Origin: an uncultured Alphaproteobacteria bacterium
GTDB taxonomy: Bacteria > Pseudomonadota > Alphaproteobacteria > CALKHQ01
Direction of reading: 5' to 3'
Length of the DNA: 26,428 bases
NCBI GenBank assembly: GCA_937988735.1
Contig: CALKHQ010000029.1
Coordinates: forward strand, 1-26,428
This document shows, in pieces, positions 15,604-25,190 of this stretch; position 1 is the stretch's first letter; every line of letters starts with the position of its first letter. The position numbers and the translations under genes were made by a program. The notes under the pieces were generated by a model that was not told where the DNA came from, made no database searches, and saw nothing but the letters and a program-made list of their open reading frames with translations.

Positions 15604-16329
15604 GTGACACTGCGGCGCGAGGCCGGCCGGGCGATCTGGCGGCAGATTGCGGACGCGATCGCGGCCGATATCGGGGGGCGGGCGCTGAAGCCGGGCGAGC
15701 GGCTGCCGACCGAGACTGCGCTTGCCGCCCGCTTCGGGGTCAACCGGCACACCGTACGCCAGGCCCTCGGCCACCTGCAGGACCGGGGCGTGATCCAGGT
15801 GGAGCAGGGCCGCGGCACCTTCGTCGCCCGCGACCCGCTGGTCTATCCGGTCGGCAGGAGGACCCGGTTCACCGAGATCGTGCGGCTGCAGCATCGCCTG
15901 CCGGGCGGCCGGCTGCTGCGGGTGCGGCAGGTACCGGCCGGGCCCGGCGCCGCCCGCGACCTCGAGGTGGCCGAGGGGACGCCGCTGCAGGTGCTCGACG
16001 TGCTCCACCTCGCGGACGGCCAGCCGCTGTGCGTGGCCGCGCATCACTTCGTGCTCGAGCGCGTCGGCGATCTGGAGCCGGGATTCCGCGCCCACGGCTC
16101 GATCACGGCTGCACTCGCCGGGCGTGGCATCGCCGACTATGTGCGGCGCGCCACCCGGATCTCCGCCCGACACCCGACCAGCCGCGAGGTCGGCCTTCTC
16201 GCGATGCCGCGGACCCGTCCGCTGCTGGTGGCCGAAGCGATCAACACGCTGGTGGACGGCCCGCCGATCGAGCTCGGCGTCGCTTGCTTTCCCGCCGACC
16301 GCGTACAGATTGTGCTGGAAACGCCGTGA
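15604..16329 (+). CDS. phnF: GntR/HutC-family phosphonate regulator PhnF
   Basis: About 241 residues: an N-terminal GntR winged helix (AIWRQIADAIAADI, PGERLPTETALAARFGVNRHTVRQALGHLQDRGVIQVEQGRGTF motifs) followed by a UTRA effector-binding domain (TRFTEIVRL..., PLQVLDVLHLADGQPLCVAAHHF, and a C-terminal NTLVDGPPIELG block). GTG 15604 is preferred because GGGGGAGGG (15586-15594) lies just ahead of it and the resulting length is typical; in-frame ATGs at 15568 and 15514 would add 12 or 30 codons without coding character. It is divergent from phnM and likely represses the phn genes and itself. The effector is unknown. Confidence 0.88.
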   Translation: MTLRREAGRAIWRQIADAIAADIGGRALKPGERLPTETALAARFGVNRHTVRQALGHLQDRGVIQVEQGRGTFVARDPLVYPVGRRTRFTEIVRLQHRLPGGRLLRVRQVPAGPGAARDLEVAEGTPLQVLDVLHLADGQPLCVAAHHFVLERVGDLEPGFRAHGSITAALAGRGIADYVRRATRISARHPTSREVGLLAMPRTRPLLVAEAINTLVDGPPIELGVACFPADRVQIVLETP

Positions 16330-16358
16330 CCGGCGTTTGCCCCCGTATCCCGCCAAGG

Positions 16359-16373
16359 GAACATATGAAGAAC
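16359..16373 (+). promoter_or_regulatory. LexA/SOS-type box (GAACN7GAAC)
   Basis: GAAC-ATATGAA-GAAC matches exactly the alphaproteobacterial LexA direct-repeat consensus GAACN7GAAC. A third half-site in opposite orientation, TATGTTC (16381-16387), makes a 7-bp inverted repeat with GAACATA (16359-16365). A -10-like TATGAT follows at 16403-16408. The site is 30 bp past the phnF stop and 81 bp ahead of the DUF427-cyclase start, so the cyclase is the only plausible plus-strand target. A GAACN7GAAC match by chance somewhere in a window this size is not improbable; its promoter position is the main support. Confidence 0.5.
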
Positions 16374-16453
16374 ATTTCAGTATGTTCGCCCGCGTCAGCG
16401 CGTATGATGGCCTCTGACATGCGGCGGACGCGTGTGCCGACAGGAGGAGCACG

Positions 16454-18073
16454 ATGGGGGAGGTGGGTCTGAGGACCGAGCAGCCGTCGGCGGTGCTCGA
16501 CCGGGACGGCTACCGGGTCGAGCTGTACCCCCGGTCGGCGCACCTGCGCGTCCGGTGGGGCGGCCGCGTGGTCGCGGAGACCAGCGCGCCGCTGCTGGTG
16601 CGGGAGACCGGCTACGTGCCGACCTGGTACCTGCCGCTGGCGGACGTGGACGCGGCGGTGCTGGAGGAGAGCGAGCACCGCACCTACTGCCCGTACAAGG
16701 GCGAGGCGCGCTACTGGAACCTGACCGCAGACGGCCGGACCGACGAGAAGGCGCTGTGGCAGTACACCCAGCCCTTTCCGGAGCTCTCCCCGCTGAAGGA
16801 CTATGTCGCCTTCTACCGCGACCGGGTCGAGATCGAGGAACTGGACCGCGACACGCCCGAGGAAGCGGCGGCGCTGGCGGTGGGCGACCGGGTCGGCCCG
16901 GTGTTCGGCTGGCTGCTGCGCGACGCGTGGCGGCACCTTGGCCCGCGCGAGCTGACCGAATCCTTCGTCCGCCTGCTGCGGGCGGAGGATCCGGACCTGA
17001 TCCGGCTGTTCGTCGGCGTCTACATCGTCCACCCGCTGGTGCGGGCCGCCGGCTACTGCTGGGAGAACGGGGCCAACGACGGCGCGGTGGGCGAGTTCGA
17101 CGCGCCGCACAGCGCGGCACCGAGCCCCGACTGGCTGACGAGCCCGATGCGGCCGCTGTTCGAGGACGGGCTGCCCGAGGTCCGCATCGACATGGGCGAC
17201 CCTGAGGCGATCGCGCCCTATCCGCTGCTGCAGCGGCTGCGCGGGCTGGGCGCCACCGACTACCTCGCGCTGCCGATGCCGTACGGGAACCGGGTGGACG
17301 TGATGGCGGTGACCACCGGCCGGCCGAGCGGGTTCGACCCGGCACTGGTGGACGACCTGCGCCGCACGGCGCCGCTGCTCGGCCGCCTCTATGCGATGCA
17401 CGGCCTCAACCGCACGGCGCACACCCTGCTCGACACCTACATCGGCCCCCACGCCGCGGAGCGGGTGTTCTACGGCCAGGTCAAGCGCGGCGACGGGGAG
17501 GACATCCGCGCCGCGATCTGGTTCTGCGACCTGCGGTCGTTCACCCAGCACAGCGAGCGCCTGCCGCGCGGCGAACTGATCCGGCTGCTCAACGACTATT
17601 TCTCGATGATCACCGACGCCGTGCGCCGCAACGGGGGCGAGGTGCTGAAGTTCATCGGCGACGCGGTGCTGGCGATCTTCCCGATCGGGCTGCACGCCGA
17701 CGTGCGCGCCGTCTGCCAGGCCGCCTATCGCGCGGCCCAGGATGCGCGCATCGCGGTGGACGCGTTCAACATGGCGCGGCGAATCCACGAGGCGCCGGAG
17801 ATTGACTTCGGCATCAGCCTGCACATCGGCGACGTGCTGTACGGCAACATCGGCGCGCCGGACCGCCTCGACTTCACCGTGATCGGACCGGCGGTGAACC
17901 TGGTGACCCGGATGGAGAGCCTGTGCGCCCAGCTCGGCGAGCCGATCCTGCTTTCCGGCGCCTTCGTCGACGCGGCCGGCATTCCTGCGGCCCCGATCGG
18001 CCCGTTCCCGCTCAAGGGCATTGCGGAGCCGCAGATGGTCTACGTCGCCGGTCCGCGGCCGTCGCGGCGGTAG
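16454..18073 (+). CDS. DUF427 domain fused to class III adenylate cyclase
   Basis: A 539-residue protein. Residues about 15-110 form a DUF427 domain, with RVELYPRSAHLRVRWGG, YLPLADVD and the diagnostic TYCPYKGEARYWNL. A middle region of about residues 135-340 resembles the non-catalytic part of other proteobacterial cyclases (GATDYLALPM, GFDPALVDDLRR). A class III cyclase catalytic domain follows (about 350-490) with all key residues visible: metal Asp359 (WFCDLRSFT) and Asp403 (GDAVLAIF), adenine-selecting Lys399 and Asp473, and transition-state Asn482 and Arg486 (NLVTR). The Lys/Asp pair indicates ATP, so cAMP is the expected product. No membrane segment is seen. The start has an AGGAGGAG ribosome site. 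DUF427 has no settled role; it may sense a ligand for the cyclase. Confidence 0.92.
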   Translation: MGEVGLRTEQPSAVLDRDGYRVELYPRSAHLRVRWGGRVVAETSAPLLVRETGYVPTWYLPLADVDAAVLEESEHRTYCPYKGEARYWNLTADGRTDEKALWQYTQPFPELSPLKDYVAFYRDRVEIEELDRDTPEEAAALAVGDRVGPVFGWLLRDAWRHLGPRELTESFVRLLRAEDPDLIRLFVGVYIVHPLVRAAGYCWENGANDGAVGEFDAPHSAAPSPDWLTSPMRPLFEDGLPEVRIDMGDPEAIAPYPLLQRLRGLGATDYLALPMPYGNRVDVMAVTTGRPSGFDPALVDDLRRTAPLLGRLYAMHGLNRTAHTLLDTYIGPHAAERVFYGQVKRGDGEDIRAAIWFCDLRSFTQHSERLPRGELIRLLNDYFSMITDAVRRNGGEVLKFIGDAVLAIFPIGLHADVRAVCQAAYRAAQDARIAVDAFNMARRIHEAPEIDFGISLHIGDVLYGNIGAPDRLDFTVIGPAVNLVTRMESLCAQLGEPILLSGAFVDAAGIPAAPIGPFPLKGIAEPQMVYVAGPRPSRR

Positions 18074-18190
18074 CGGCTCCTCGGCACGTACTTTCCGGGG
18101 GGTGGCCGGGGCGGGCCCCGCCATGACGATGCGGGAGAGCGGCTTGCCGGCATCCGGCGCCTTGCGGCGGGAGCGGGCGCGGGGAATCTC

Positions 18191-18219
18191 TTGTTTCGCA
18201 CCTGCGAAATCGCTACATC
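18191..18219 (+). promoter_or_regulatory. Candidate typA promoter with a palindrome in the spacer
   Basis: TTGTTT (18191-18196), 17 bp, TACATC (18214-18219). A perfect 6-bp dyad TTTCGC-ACCT-GCGAAA (18194-18209) overlaps the -35 and fills the spacer, a classic operator position. Transcription from here would leave a leader of about 115 nt. The remainder of the 18074-18339 gap shows no gene. Confidence 0.5.
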
Positions 18220-18339
18220 AGGCGGCGTGCGGGTGAGGCGACCGCGCCCGGATCTCGACCGCAAAGCCCACATCGACGGCCGCCGGCGCTGCTCCGCGCT
18301 GCCGGGCGGGATGCGCGGCTCCCTATCCATAGAGGCCCC

Positions 18340-20160
<1,821 letters not shown>

Positions 20161-20281
20161 GTCCCGGCGCTCGCAGCCCTGCGCGCCCGGCCCTGTGCCG
20201 GAAATCGGCCCCCGGGTGCGCGGGATGGCCCGGCGCGTTCCCGCCTCGCAGTGCAAAGCTCTCCCGCCGGCAGGGCGGTCG

Positions 20282-20635
20282 TCAGAGCTCGAGGAAGGTC
20301 TCGAAGCCGCCGTAGATCATGCGCTTGCCGTCGAACGGCATTTCCCACCCATCGGGGCTGAGGCGCGGATCCGCCATCACCTTCGCATTGATGGCGTCGC
20401 GCTCGGCGCGCGAGGGGTAGGTGATCCAGGCGAAGATCACGACCTCGTCTTCCTTCGCCATCACTGCACGCGGGAACGAGGTGAGCTCGCCGTAGGGCAC
20501 GTCGTCGGCGACGCATTCCACGTAGCTCAGCGCGCCGTGGTCCTTCCACACCTCGCCCGAGATGCGCGCCAGCGCCTTGTACGCTTCGAGCTTCTCCTTC
20601 GGGACTGCAAGCACGAAACCGTCGACATAGGGCAT
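20282..20635 (-). CDS. DUF1428 family protein
   Basis: A 117-residue protein typical of DUF1428, a small dimeric alpha/beta-barrel (ferredoxin-like) fold: N-terminal YVDGFVLAVPKEKLEAYKAL, central DHGALSYVECVADDV, FPRAV, VIFAWITYPSRAERDAIN, and a C-terminal MPFDGKRMIYGGFE. The start has a GGGGAGGA ribosome site. It lies 33 bp downstream of the SRPBCC gene on the same strand and is probably cotranscribed with it. Genes of this kind often travel with AHSA1/SRPBCC and other small stress or YciI-like genes. Function is unknown. Confidence 0.9.
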   Translation of the reverse strand: MPYVDGFVLAVPKEKLEAYKALARISGEVWKDHGALSYVECVADDVPYGELTSFPRAVMAKEDEVVIFAWITYPSRAERDAINAKVMADPRLSPDGWEMPFDGKRMIYGGFETFLEL

Positions 20636-20668
20636 GCGATTCCTCCCCGGGGTTGAGACTGGTCCGGT

Positions 20669-21154
20669 TCACAGGGTGGCGGCGAGGGCGGCCAGCTGGT
20701 CGGCGCACTGCCCCCAGCCCTCGTGGAAGCCCATCCGCTCGTGCTCCTCGCGGTCGGCCACCGTCCAGTGCAGGGCACGGGCGGTGTAGCGGGTCTTCCC
20801 GTCCTCGTCGTCGAAGGTGACGATGGCCGTCATGAACGGCTTCTCCGCCGGTTCCCAGGCGCGGGTGTAGGCGTCGGTCACCACGATCCGGCGGTTGGGA
20901 ACCACCTCCAGATAAACGCCGCGGTTCGGAAACTCCTGTCCGTCGGGCCCGCGCAGCACGACGTAGCTGGAGCCGCCCGGCCGCACGTCGATCTCGGCCA
21001 CCGGCACGGTCCACGGCCGCGGCGCGAACCACTGCTTCAGCAGCTCCGGTTCCGTCCATGCCCGGTAGAGCTTCCCGCGCGGGGCATCGATCAGGCGGGT
21101 GAGCACCAGTTCGCGGTCGGAGGCGGGAGCGATGGCGGAAGGGTTGGTCATCAT
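20669..21154 (-). CDS. SRPBCC/AHSA1-like domain protein
   Basis: A 161-residue protein of the START/Bet v 1-like AHSA1 family: ELVLTRLIDAPRGKLYRAWTEPELLKQWFAP at the N-terminus, an EIDVRPGG turn, PNRRIVVTDAY, and a C-terminal MGFHEGWGQCADQLAALA helix. Two adjacent ATGs (21154 and 21151) follow a GGAGAAGC ribosome site and either may be used. The frame is open further upstream to 21880 but crosses the divergent DUF72 gene and has no family similarity there. The helix-grip fold binds hydrophobic ligands or partners; no specific function can be given. It is first in a unit with the DUF1428 gene. Confidence 0.9.
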   Translation of the reverse strand: MMTNPSAIAPASDRELVLTRLIDAPRGKLYRAWTEPELLKQWFAPRPWTVPVAEIDVRPGGSSYVVLRGPDGQEFPNRGVYLEVVPNRRIVVTDAYTRAWEPAEKPFMTAIVTFDDEDGKTRYTARALHWTVADREEHERMGFHEGWGQCADQLAALAATL

Positions 21155-21236
21155 GCTTCTCCATGTTGCATCCGCCACAAGGACGGCCAGGGAGGCGCCG
21201 CGCCGACATCGACGCACGCAGCGCGCCGCGCCGGCG

Positions 21237-21250
21237 GTGACGGCCGTCAC
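21237..21250. promoter_or_regulatory. 14-bp perfect palindrome in a divergent intergenic region
   Basis: GTGACGGCCGTCAC reads the same on both strands. It lies 83 bp from the SRPBCC start and 130 bp from the DUF72 start, so it could be a shared operator. In such GC-rich DNA a chance origin is possible. Confidence 0.3.
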
Positions 21251-21279
21251 ACCCCGGCCGCCCGCGCGGGGCAGGCGGA

Positions 21280-21309
21280 TTGGCGCGCTGGCGGCGCGGG
21301 TGGTATCTG
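21280..21309 (+). promoter_or_regulatory. Candidate promoter of the DUF72-DUF952 unit
   Basis: TTGGCG (21280-21285), 18 bp, TATCTG (21304-21309), giving a leader of about 65 nt before GTG 21380. The match is moderate. Confidence 0.35.
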
Positions 21310-21379
21310 TTGCGCCCCGCCGGCCGAAGCCCGGCGTCGGAAACCGGCTGCGAAGCGGGGACAACAGGGGAGGGCTGCC

Positions 21380-22192
21380 GTGCCGCAGGATGCCACGCCC
21401 AGGATCCGCATCGGCGTCGGCGGGTGGACCTTTGCGCCCTGGCGCGGCGCCTTCTATCCCGACGGCCTGCCGCAGAAGCGCGAGCTGGAGTATGCCAGCC
21501 GCAGGCTCACCTCGATCGAGATCAACGGCACCTTCTACGGCTCGCAGAAGCCGGAGAGCTTCGCGAAGTGGCATGACGAGACGCCGGACGACTTCGTCTT
21601 CGCCCTGAAGGGTCCGCGCTTCGTCACCAACCGCAAGGCGCTGGCGGAGGCGGGCGAGTCGGTCGAGCGCTTCTTCCGGTCGGGCGTGCTGCTGCTGAAG
21701 GACAAGCTGGGCCCGGTGAACTGGCAGCTCATGCCGACGAAGACGTTCGACCCGGAGGATTTCGCCGCCTTCCTCCGCCTGCTGCCGCGCTCGGTCGAGG
21801 GGCGCGCGATCCGCCACGCGGTCGAGGTGCGGCACCCCAGCTTCCGCTGCCCCGAGCTCGTCGCCGTTGCCCGCGAGCATGGCGTCGCCGTCGTCGTCGC
21901 CGGCGATTCGGCCTATCCGCTGATCGCCGATCCGACTGCGCCGTTCGTCTATGTCCGCATCATGGGCACGGCGGAGACGGAACCGCTCGGCTACGCTCCA
22001 AAGGATCTCGACCGCTGGGCCGAGCGGGCGCAGGCGTGGAAGGCGGGCCGCGTGCCGGCGGACCTGGAGCCGCTCGCGCCCGTAGCGGACAGCGCGGGAC
22101 GCGACGTGTTCCTCTACGTCATCAGCGGCTTCAAGGAGCGCAATCCCGCAGCCGCCATGGCGCTGATCGAGCGGGTGCGCACGGGAGCCTGA
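21380..22192 (+). CDS. DUF72 family TIM-barrel protein
   Basis: A 270-residue protein with DUF72 (YecE-type) signatures: IRIGVGGWTFAPWRGAFYP, LEYASRRLTSIEINGTFYG, WHDETPDDFVFALKGPRFVTN, HAVEVRHPSF, FVYVRIMG and a C-terminal VFLYVISGFKERNPAAAM. GTG 21380 is chosen because a strong AGGGGAGGG ribosome site lies ahead of it at proper spacing and the family motif begins a few codons later. The frame is open far upstream but that part is antisense to the SRPBCC gene. The fold is a TIM barrel of unknown activity. A DUF952 gene follows 11 bp downstream. Confidence 0.9.
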   Translation: MPQDATPRIRIGVGGWTFAPWRGAFYPDGLPQKRELEYASRRLTSIEINGTFYGSQKPESFAKWHDETPDDFVFALKGPRFVTNRKALAEAGESVERFFRSGVLLLKDKLGPVNWQLMPTKTFDPEDFAAFLRLLPRSVEGRAIRHAVEVRHPSFRCPELVAVAREHGVAVVVAGDSAYPLIADPTAPFVYVRIMGTAETEPLGYAPKDLDRWAERAQAWKAGRVPADLEPLAPVADSAGRDVFLYVISGFKERNPAAAMALIERVRTGA

Positions 22193-22203
22193 CGGGGGCG
22201 GCG

Positions 22204-22545
22204 ATGCTGATCTATCACATGGCGCGGGCGGAGGACTGGCAGCGCCACGGGCCCGACGGCAGCTACCGCGGCAGCCGCGACGACCTCCGCGACGGCTTCA
22301 TCCATTTCTCGACTGCATCCCAGGTGGAGGAGAGCGCCAGAAAGCATCGCGCGGGCGAGGAGGGGCTGCTGCTGCTCGCGGTCGATGCCGACAGGCTGGG
22401 GCCGGCGCTGCGCTGGGAGCCGTCACGCGGCGGACAGCTCTTTCCGCACCTCTACGGACCGCTGCCGCCGGATGCCGTCGTCTGGGCACAGCCGCTGCCG
22501 GTCGGCCCCGACGGGCTGCACCGGTTCCCGCCGCTGGCGGACTGA
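22204..22545 (+). CDS. DUF952 family protein
   Basis: A 113-residue small protein with the DUF952 pattern: MLIYHMARAEDW, GFIHFSTASQVEESARKH, LLLLAVDADRLGPALRWEPS, LFPHLYGPLP. DUF952 proteins have an ADP-ribosyltransferase-like fold by family knowledge; no activity is established here. The ATG is 11 bp after the DUF72 stop, with GGGGG in the gap as a weak ribosome site, so translation is probably coupled. It is convergent with the PilZ gene, with only 8 bp between stops. Confidence 0.9.
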   Translation: MLIYHMARAEDWQRHGPDGSYRGSRDDLRDGFIHFSTASQVEESARKHRAGEEGLLLLAVDADRLGPALRWEPSRGGQLFPHLYGPLPPDAVVWAQPLPVGPDGLHRFPPLAD

Positions 22546-22553
22546 GGACCGCG

Positions 22554-22916
22554 TCAGCGGGCCGGAAGGACCGGGCGGCCGATTGCCAGGCGCTCGATGA
22601 CCCGGTAGCTGACGGGATCGAGGCCGCGGAAGCGAAGCCCCAGGAACTGCCGCGCCGCATCCACCCGCGCCACCTCCGCGAGAAGCTCCAGCAGGCCGTA
22701 GCTGGGGACCTCGAGCACGACGCGGTGCTGGTGGCCGATGTGGTAGGTCCGCAGTTCCCCGGACCGGACGGTCACGGCTGCAACGCCCATGCCGCCTAGG
22801 CTGATGTCGATGATGGTGACCGCCTGATCGCCGATGCGGGCGGCGAGCGCGATCGGCCGCCGCCGGTCGCGACGGCGCTCGACGCGGATGTAGCCGACAA
22901 GGCGCCTGCGGACCAC
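22554..22916 (-). CDS. PilZ domain protein (putative c-di-GMP receptor)
   Basis: A 120-residue single PilZ domain. The arginine-rich RRRDRRRPI stretch (about residues 14-22) fits the RxxxR switch, and DISLGGMG (residues 37-44) fits the D/NxSxxG motif, so c-di-GMP binding is expected. The start is taken as GTG 22916, since the frame closes with TAA at 22931-22929 and no in-frame ATG is available; GGGGG lies upstream. It is divergent from the caspase-like gene, sharing a 108-bp control region. No partner or output domain is present. Confidence 0.85.
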   Translation of the reverse strand: MVRRRLVGYIRVERRRDRRRPIALAARIGDQAVTIIDISLGGMGVAAVTVRSGELRTYHIGHQHRVVLEVPSYGLLELLAEVARVDAARQFLGLRFRGLDPVSYRVIERLAIGRPVLPAR

Positions 22917-22973
22917 GGGCAGCCCCCATTACGAAAAAACCACATTTGGCCCCGGCGGGAGCCACAATTGCAG

Positions 22974-22979
22974 TATAGA
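22974..22979 (+). promoter_or_regulatory. Candidate -10 of the caspase/PPC unit
   Basis: TATAGA(T) stands out in an AT-richer spot 45 bp before ATG 23025. No good -35 is found at 16-18 bp, so an activator or another sigma factor may be needed, or the call may be wrong. Confidence 0.3.
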
Positions 22980-23024
22980 TGGACAGCGCTGAAGAGAGGG
23001 TTTCACAGTTTTCGAGGCATCGGC

Positions 23025-25172
23025 ATGCTCTCCAGGCTCCGTTCGCTGCTGCTCGCCGCATCCGCCGCCGGCTTCGCGGGCGTCGCGCTCGCGGCGCAGG
23101 CCTCCTCCGCGATCGCGGCCGAGCGCTATGCGCTGCTGGTCGGCGTTACGGAATATCCTGCACTCGACCCGAAGCTCTGGCTGAACGGCCCGGCCAACGA
23201 CGTGGTGCTGATGGAGCAGGTCCTGCTGCAGCAGGGATTCAGCGACGAGCACATCATCGTCCTGTCCCAGGGGCCGAATGCCGACGGCGAGCCGACGCGG
23301 GCAGCGATCCTGGGCGCGATCGATTCGCTGATCGAGACGGTCCGGCCCGGCGACTTCGTCTATCTCCAGTTCGGCGGCCACGGCTCGCAGCAGCCGGCGG
23401 CGCCGGATGACGACACCGAGCTCGACGGCTTCGACGAGATATTCCTGCCGGCCGATGTCGGCCCGTGGGACGGCCGCGCCGGCGTGGTCACCAACGCCAT
23501 CGTCGACAACGAGATGCAGCCGCGGATCATGGCGCTGCGCGAGGCCGGCGCCTTCGTGTTCGCGGTGTTCGACAGCTGCCATTCCGGCACCATGCTGCGC
23601 GCCGTGGCCGCGGACGAGACCGACCGGCGGCTGGATCCGGCACAGCTCGGCATCCCGCAGCAGGTGCTGGCCGAGGCGGAGAGCCGGGCCGTCGCCACCC
23701 GCGGCGCGCTGAAGGCGTCGGAGCAGTCGATCCTCGATCTCGACGTGGCCGACGACGCGCCGGGCCTGGGCGGCTATGTCGCCTTCTACGCCGCGCAGAC
23801 CACCGAGACGACGCCGGAGCTGCGCCTGCCGCCGGGCGATCCGGACCGGCAGACCTACGGCCTGTTCAGCTTTACCCTGGCCAAGGTGCTGTCCTCCTAT
23901 CCGGGCATCACCTACCGCCAGGCCGCGCAGCAGATTCTGGCGGAATATGTCGCCGACAACCGCATGAAGCCGACGCCGCTGTTCGAGAGCGACGGCACCG
24001 CGCTCGACGCGATCCTGCTGAGCGGCACCCCGGCCGACGAGATCCGGCAGTGGCCGCTGACGGCGGAGCGCGGCGACTACCGCATTCCCGCCGGCCGCCT
24101 CAACCAGATCGACAACGGCTCGATCCTCGCCGTCTTCCCCGACGCGGCCGCGCCGCTCGACGCCGAGCCGCTGGGTTATGTCGTGGTCGACAATGCGCAG
24201 GTGGTCCACAGCCTGGTGACGCCGGTCGCCTACGGCGACACGCCGGCCCTGGAGGAGATTCCGGAAGGCGCCTTCGCCCGGCTGGTCGACGCCCGGTTCA
24301 CGGTCGAGCTCGTTGTCGCCCTGCCGGAACCCTCCGACGACCCGGCCGCGGCCGTCGCCATGGAGCAGCTCGAGCGGGTGATGGCGGAAGGGATTGACCG
24401 GGTGTCCGTGGCCTGGGTGCCGGCAGGCGAGAACGCCGATCTGCGGCTTCACGTCGCCGACGGCCGGCTGTGGTTCCTGCCGCCTTCGGGCGCGCTGTAC
24501 GAGGACGGGGCGCACACGACGACCTACCTCACCATTCCGGCGTCCGGCAACGCGGCGGCGGTGGCGGCCTTCGTCGATGCGCTGGAGGAGAACATCACCA
24601 AGGTCGCTCGGGTGAACACCCTGTTCGCACTGGCGAACCAGCTGTCGGCGACGTCCATGGGGCGCGAGCTCACCGTCGAGCTGACGCTGCGCCGGACCGA
24701 CGGCACCACCGAGACCTTCGGGCTCGCCGACTTCCCGACGCTCCATGACGGCGACGTGCTCTCCTTCTCGGTCACCAACACGTCGAACCAGGTGATCGAC
24801 CTGACGGCGCTGTTCATCGACAGCACCTACGGCATCGAGCCGTGGTTCCCCTACCAGGGCGAATCGAACCGGATGCATCCCGGCGAGACGCTGACCTCGA
24901 CGCTGGAGGTGAACCTCACGACCACGGGCGTCGAGCGGTTCCTGTTCGTCGCGGCCGCGGTCCAGCCGGGGGCGCCCCGCGCCGACTTTTCCTTCCTCGC
25001 CCAGCAGGGCATGGCCACGCGCTCGCTCGGCGCGGGGGGTGTGCCGGGCGCCACCATCGCCGACATCCTGAGCGAAGCCGGCATCGACGTGCCCGCCACC
25101 CGCGGCGCCGGCCGGCCGGTGGGCTCGCTGGCCACGATGTCATCCTTCAGCTGGACGGTCGCACCGCGCTGA
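23025..25172 (+). CDS. Exported caspase-like (C14/metacaspase) protease with DUF4384-like C-terminal domain
   Basis: A 715-residue protein. ATG 23025 is chosen because GAGG (23014-23017) precedes it and it opens a signal peptide (MLSRLRSLLLAASAAGFAG..., cleavage near Ala-Ile-Ala-Ala), so the protease probably acts in the periplasm or outside. The caspase p20 core begins at ERYALLVGVTEY. The catalytic dyad is His119 in FGGHGSQ and Cys185 in VFDSCHSGTM, with an acidic stretch DDDTELDGFDE between them. The middle part is less typical. The C-terminal region from about residue 575 (GDVLSFSVTNTSNQVIDLTALFID, WFPYQGESNRMHPGET) resembles DUF4384. Both catalytic residues are intact. It heads a two-gene unit with the PPC-like protein. 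Specificity is unknown; bacterial metacaspases usually cut after Arg or Lys. Confidence 0.9.
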   Translation: MLSRLRSLLLAASAAGFAGVALAAQASSAIAAERYALLVGVTEYPALDPKLWLNGPANDVVLMEQVLLQQGFSDEHIIVLSQGPNADGEPTRAAILGAIDSLIETVRPGDFVYLQFGGHGSQQPAAPDDDTELDGFDEIFLPADVGPWDGRAGVVTNAIVDNEMQPRIMALREAGAFVFAVFDSCHSGTMLRAVAADETDRRLDPAQLGIPQQVLAEAESRAVATRGALKASEQSILDLDVADDAPGLGGYVAFYAAQTTETTPELRLPPGDPDRQTYGLFSFTLAKVLSSYPGITYRQAAQQILAEYVADNRMKPTPLFESDGTALDAILLSGTPADEIRQWPLTAERGDYRIPAGRLNQIDNGSILAVFPDAAAPLDAEPLGYVVVDNAQVVHSLVTPVAYGDTPALEEIPEGAFARLVDARFTVELVVALPEPSDDPAAAVAMEQLERVMAEGIDRVSVAWVPAGENADLRLHVADGRLWFLPPSGALYEDGAHTTTYLTIPASGNAAAVAAFVDALEENITKVARVNTLFALANQLSATSMGRELTVELTLRRTDGTTETFGLADFPTLHDGDVLSFSVTNTSNQVIDLTALFIDSTYGIEPWFPYQGESNRMHPGETLTSTLEVNLTTTGVERFLFVAAAVQPGAPRADFSFLAQQGMATRSLGAGGVPGATIADILSEAGIDVPATRGAGRPVGSLATMSSFSWTVAPR

Positions 25173-25190
25173 CCGTGCAGAAAACCACAT

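Noticed and set aside
16365..16472. Possible 35-codon leader ORF starting MKNISVCSPASARMM
   Set aside because: It has an AAGGG ahead, but it lies across the LexA-type box and the proposed -10, overlaps the cyclase start out of frame, and shows no recognisable feature.
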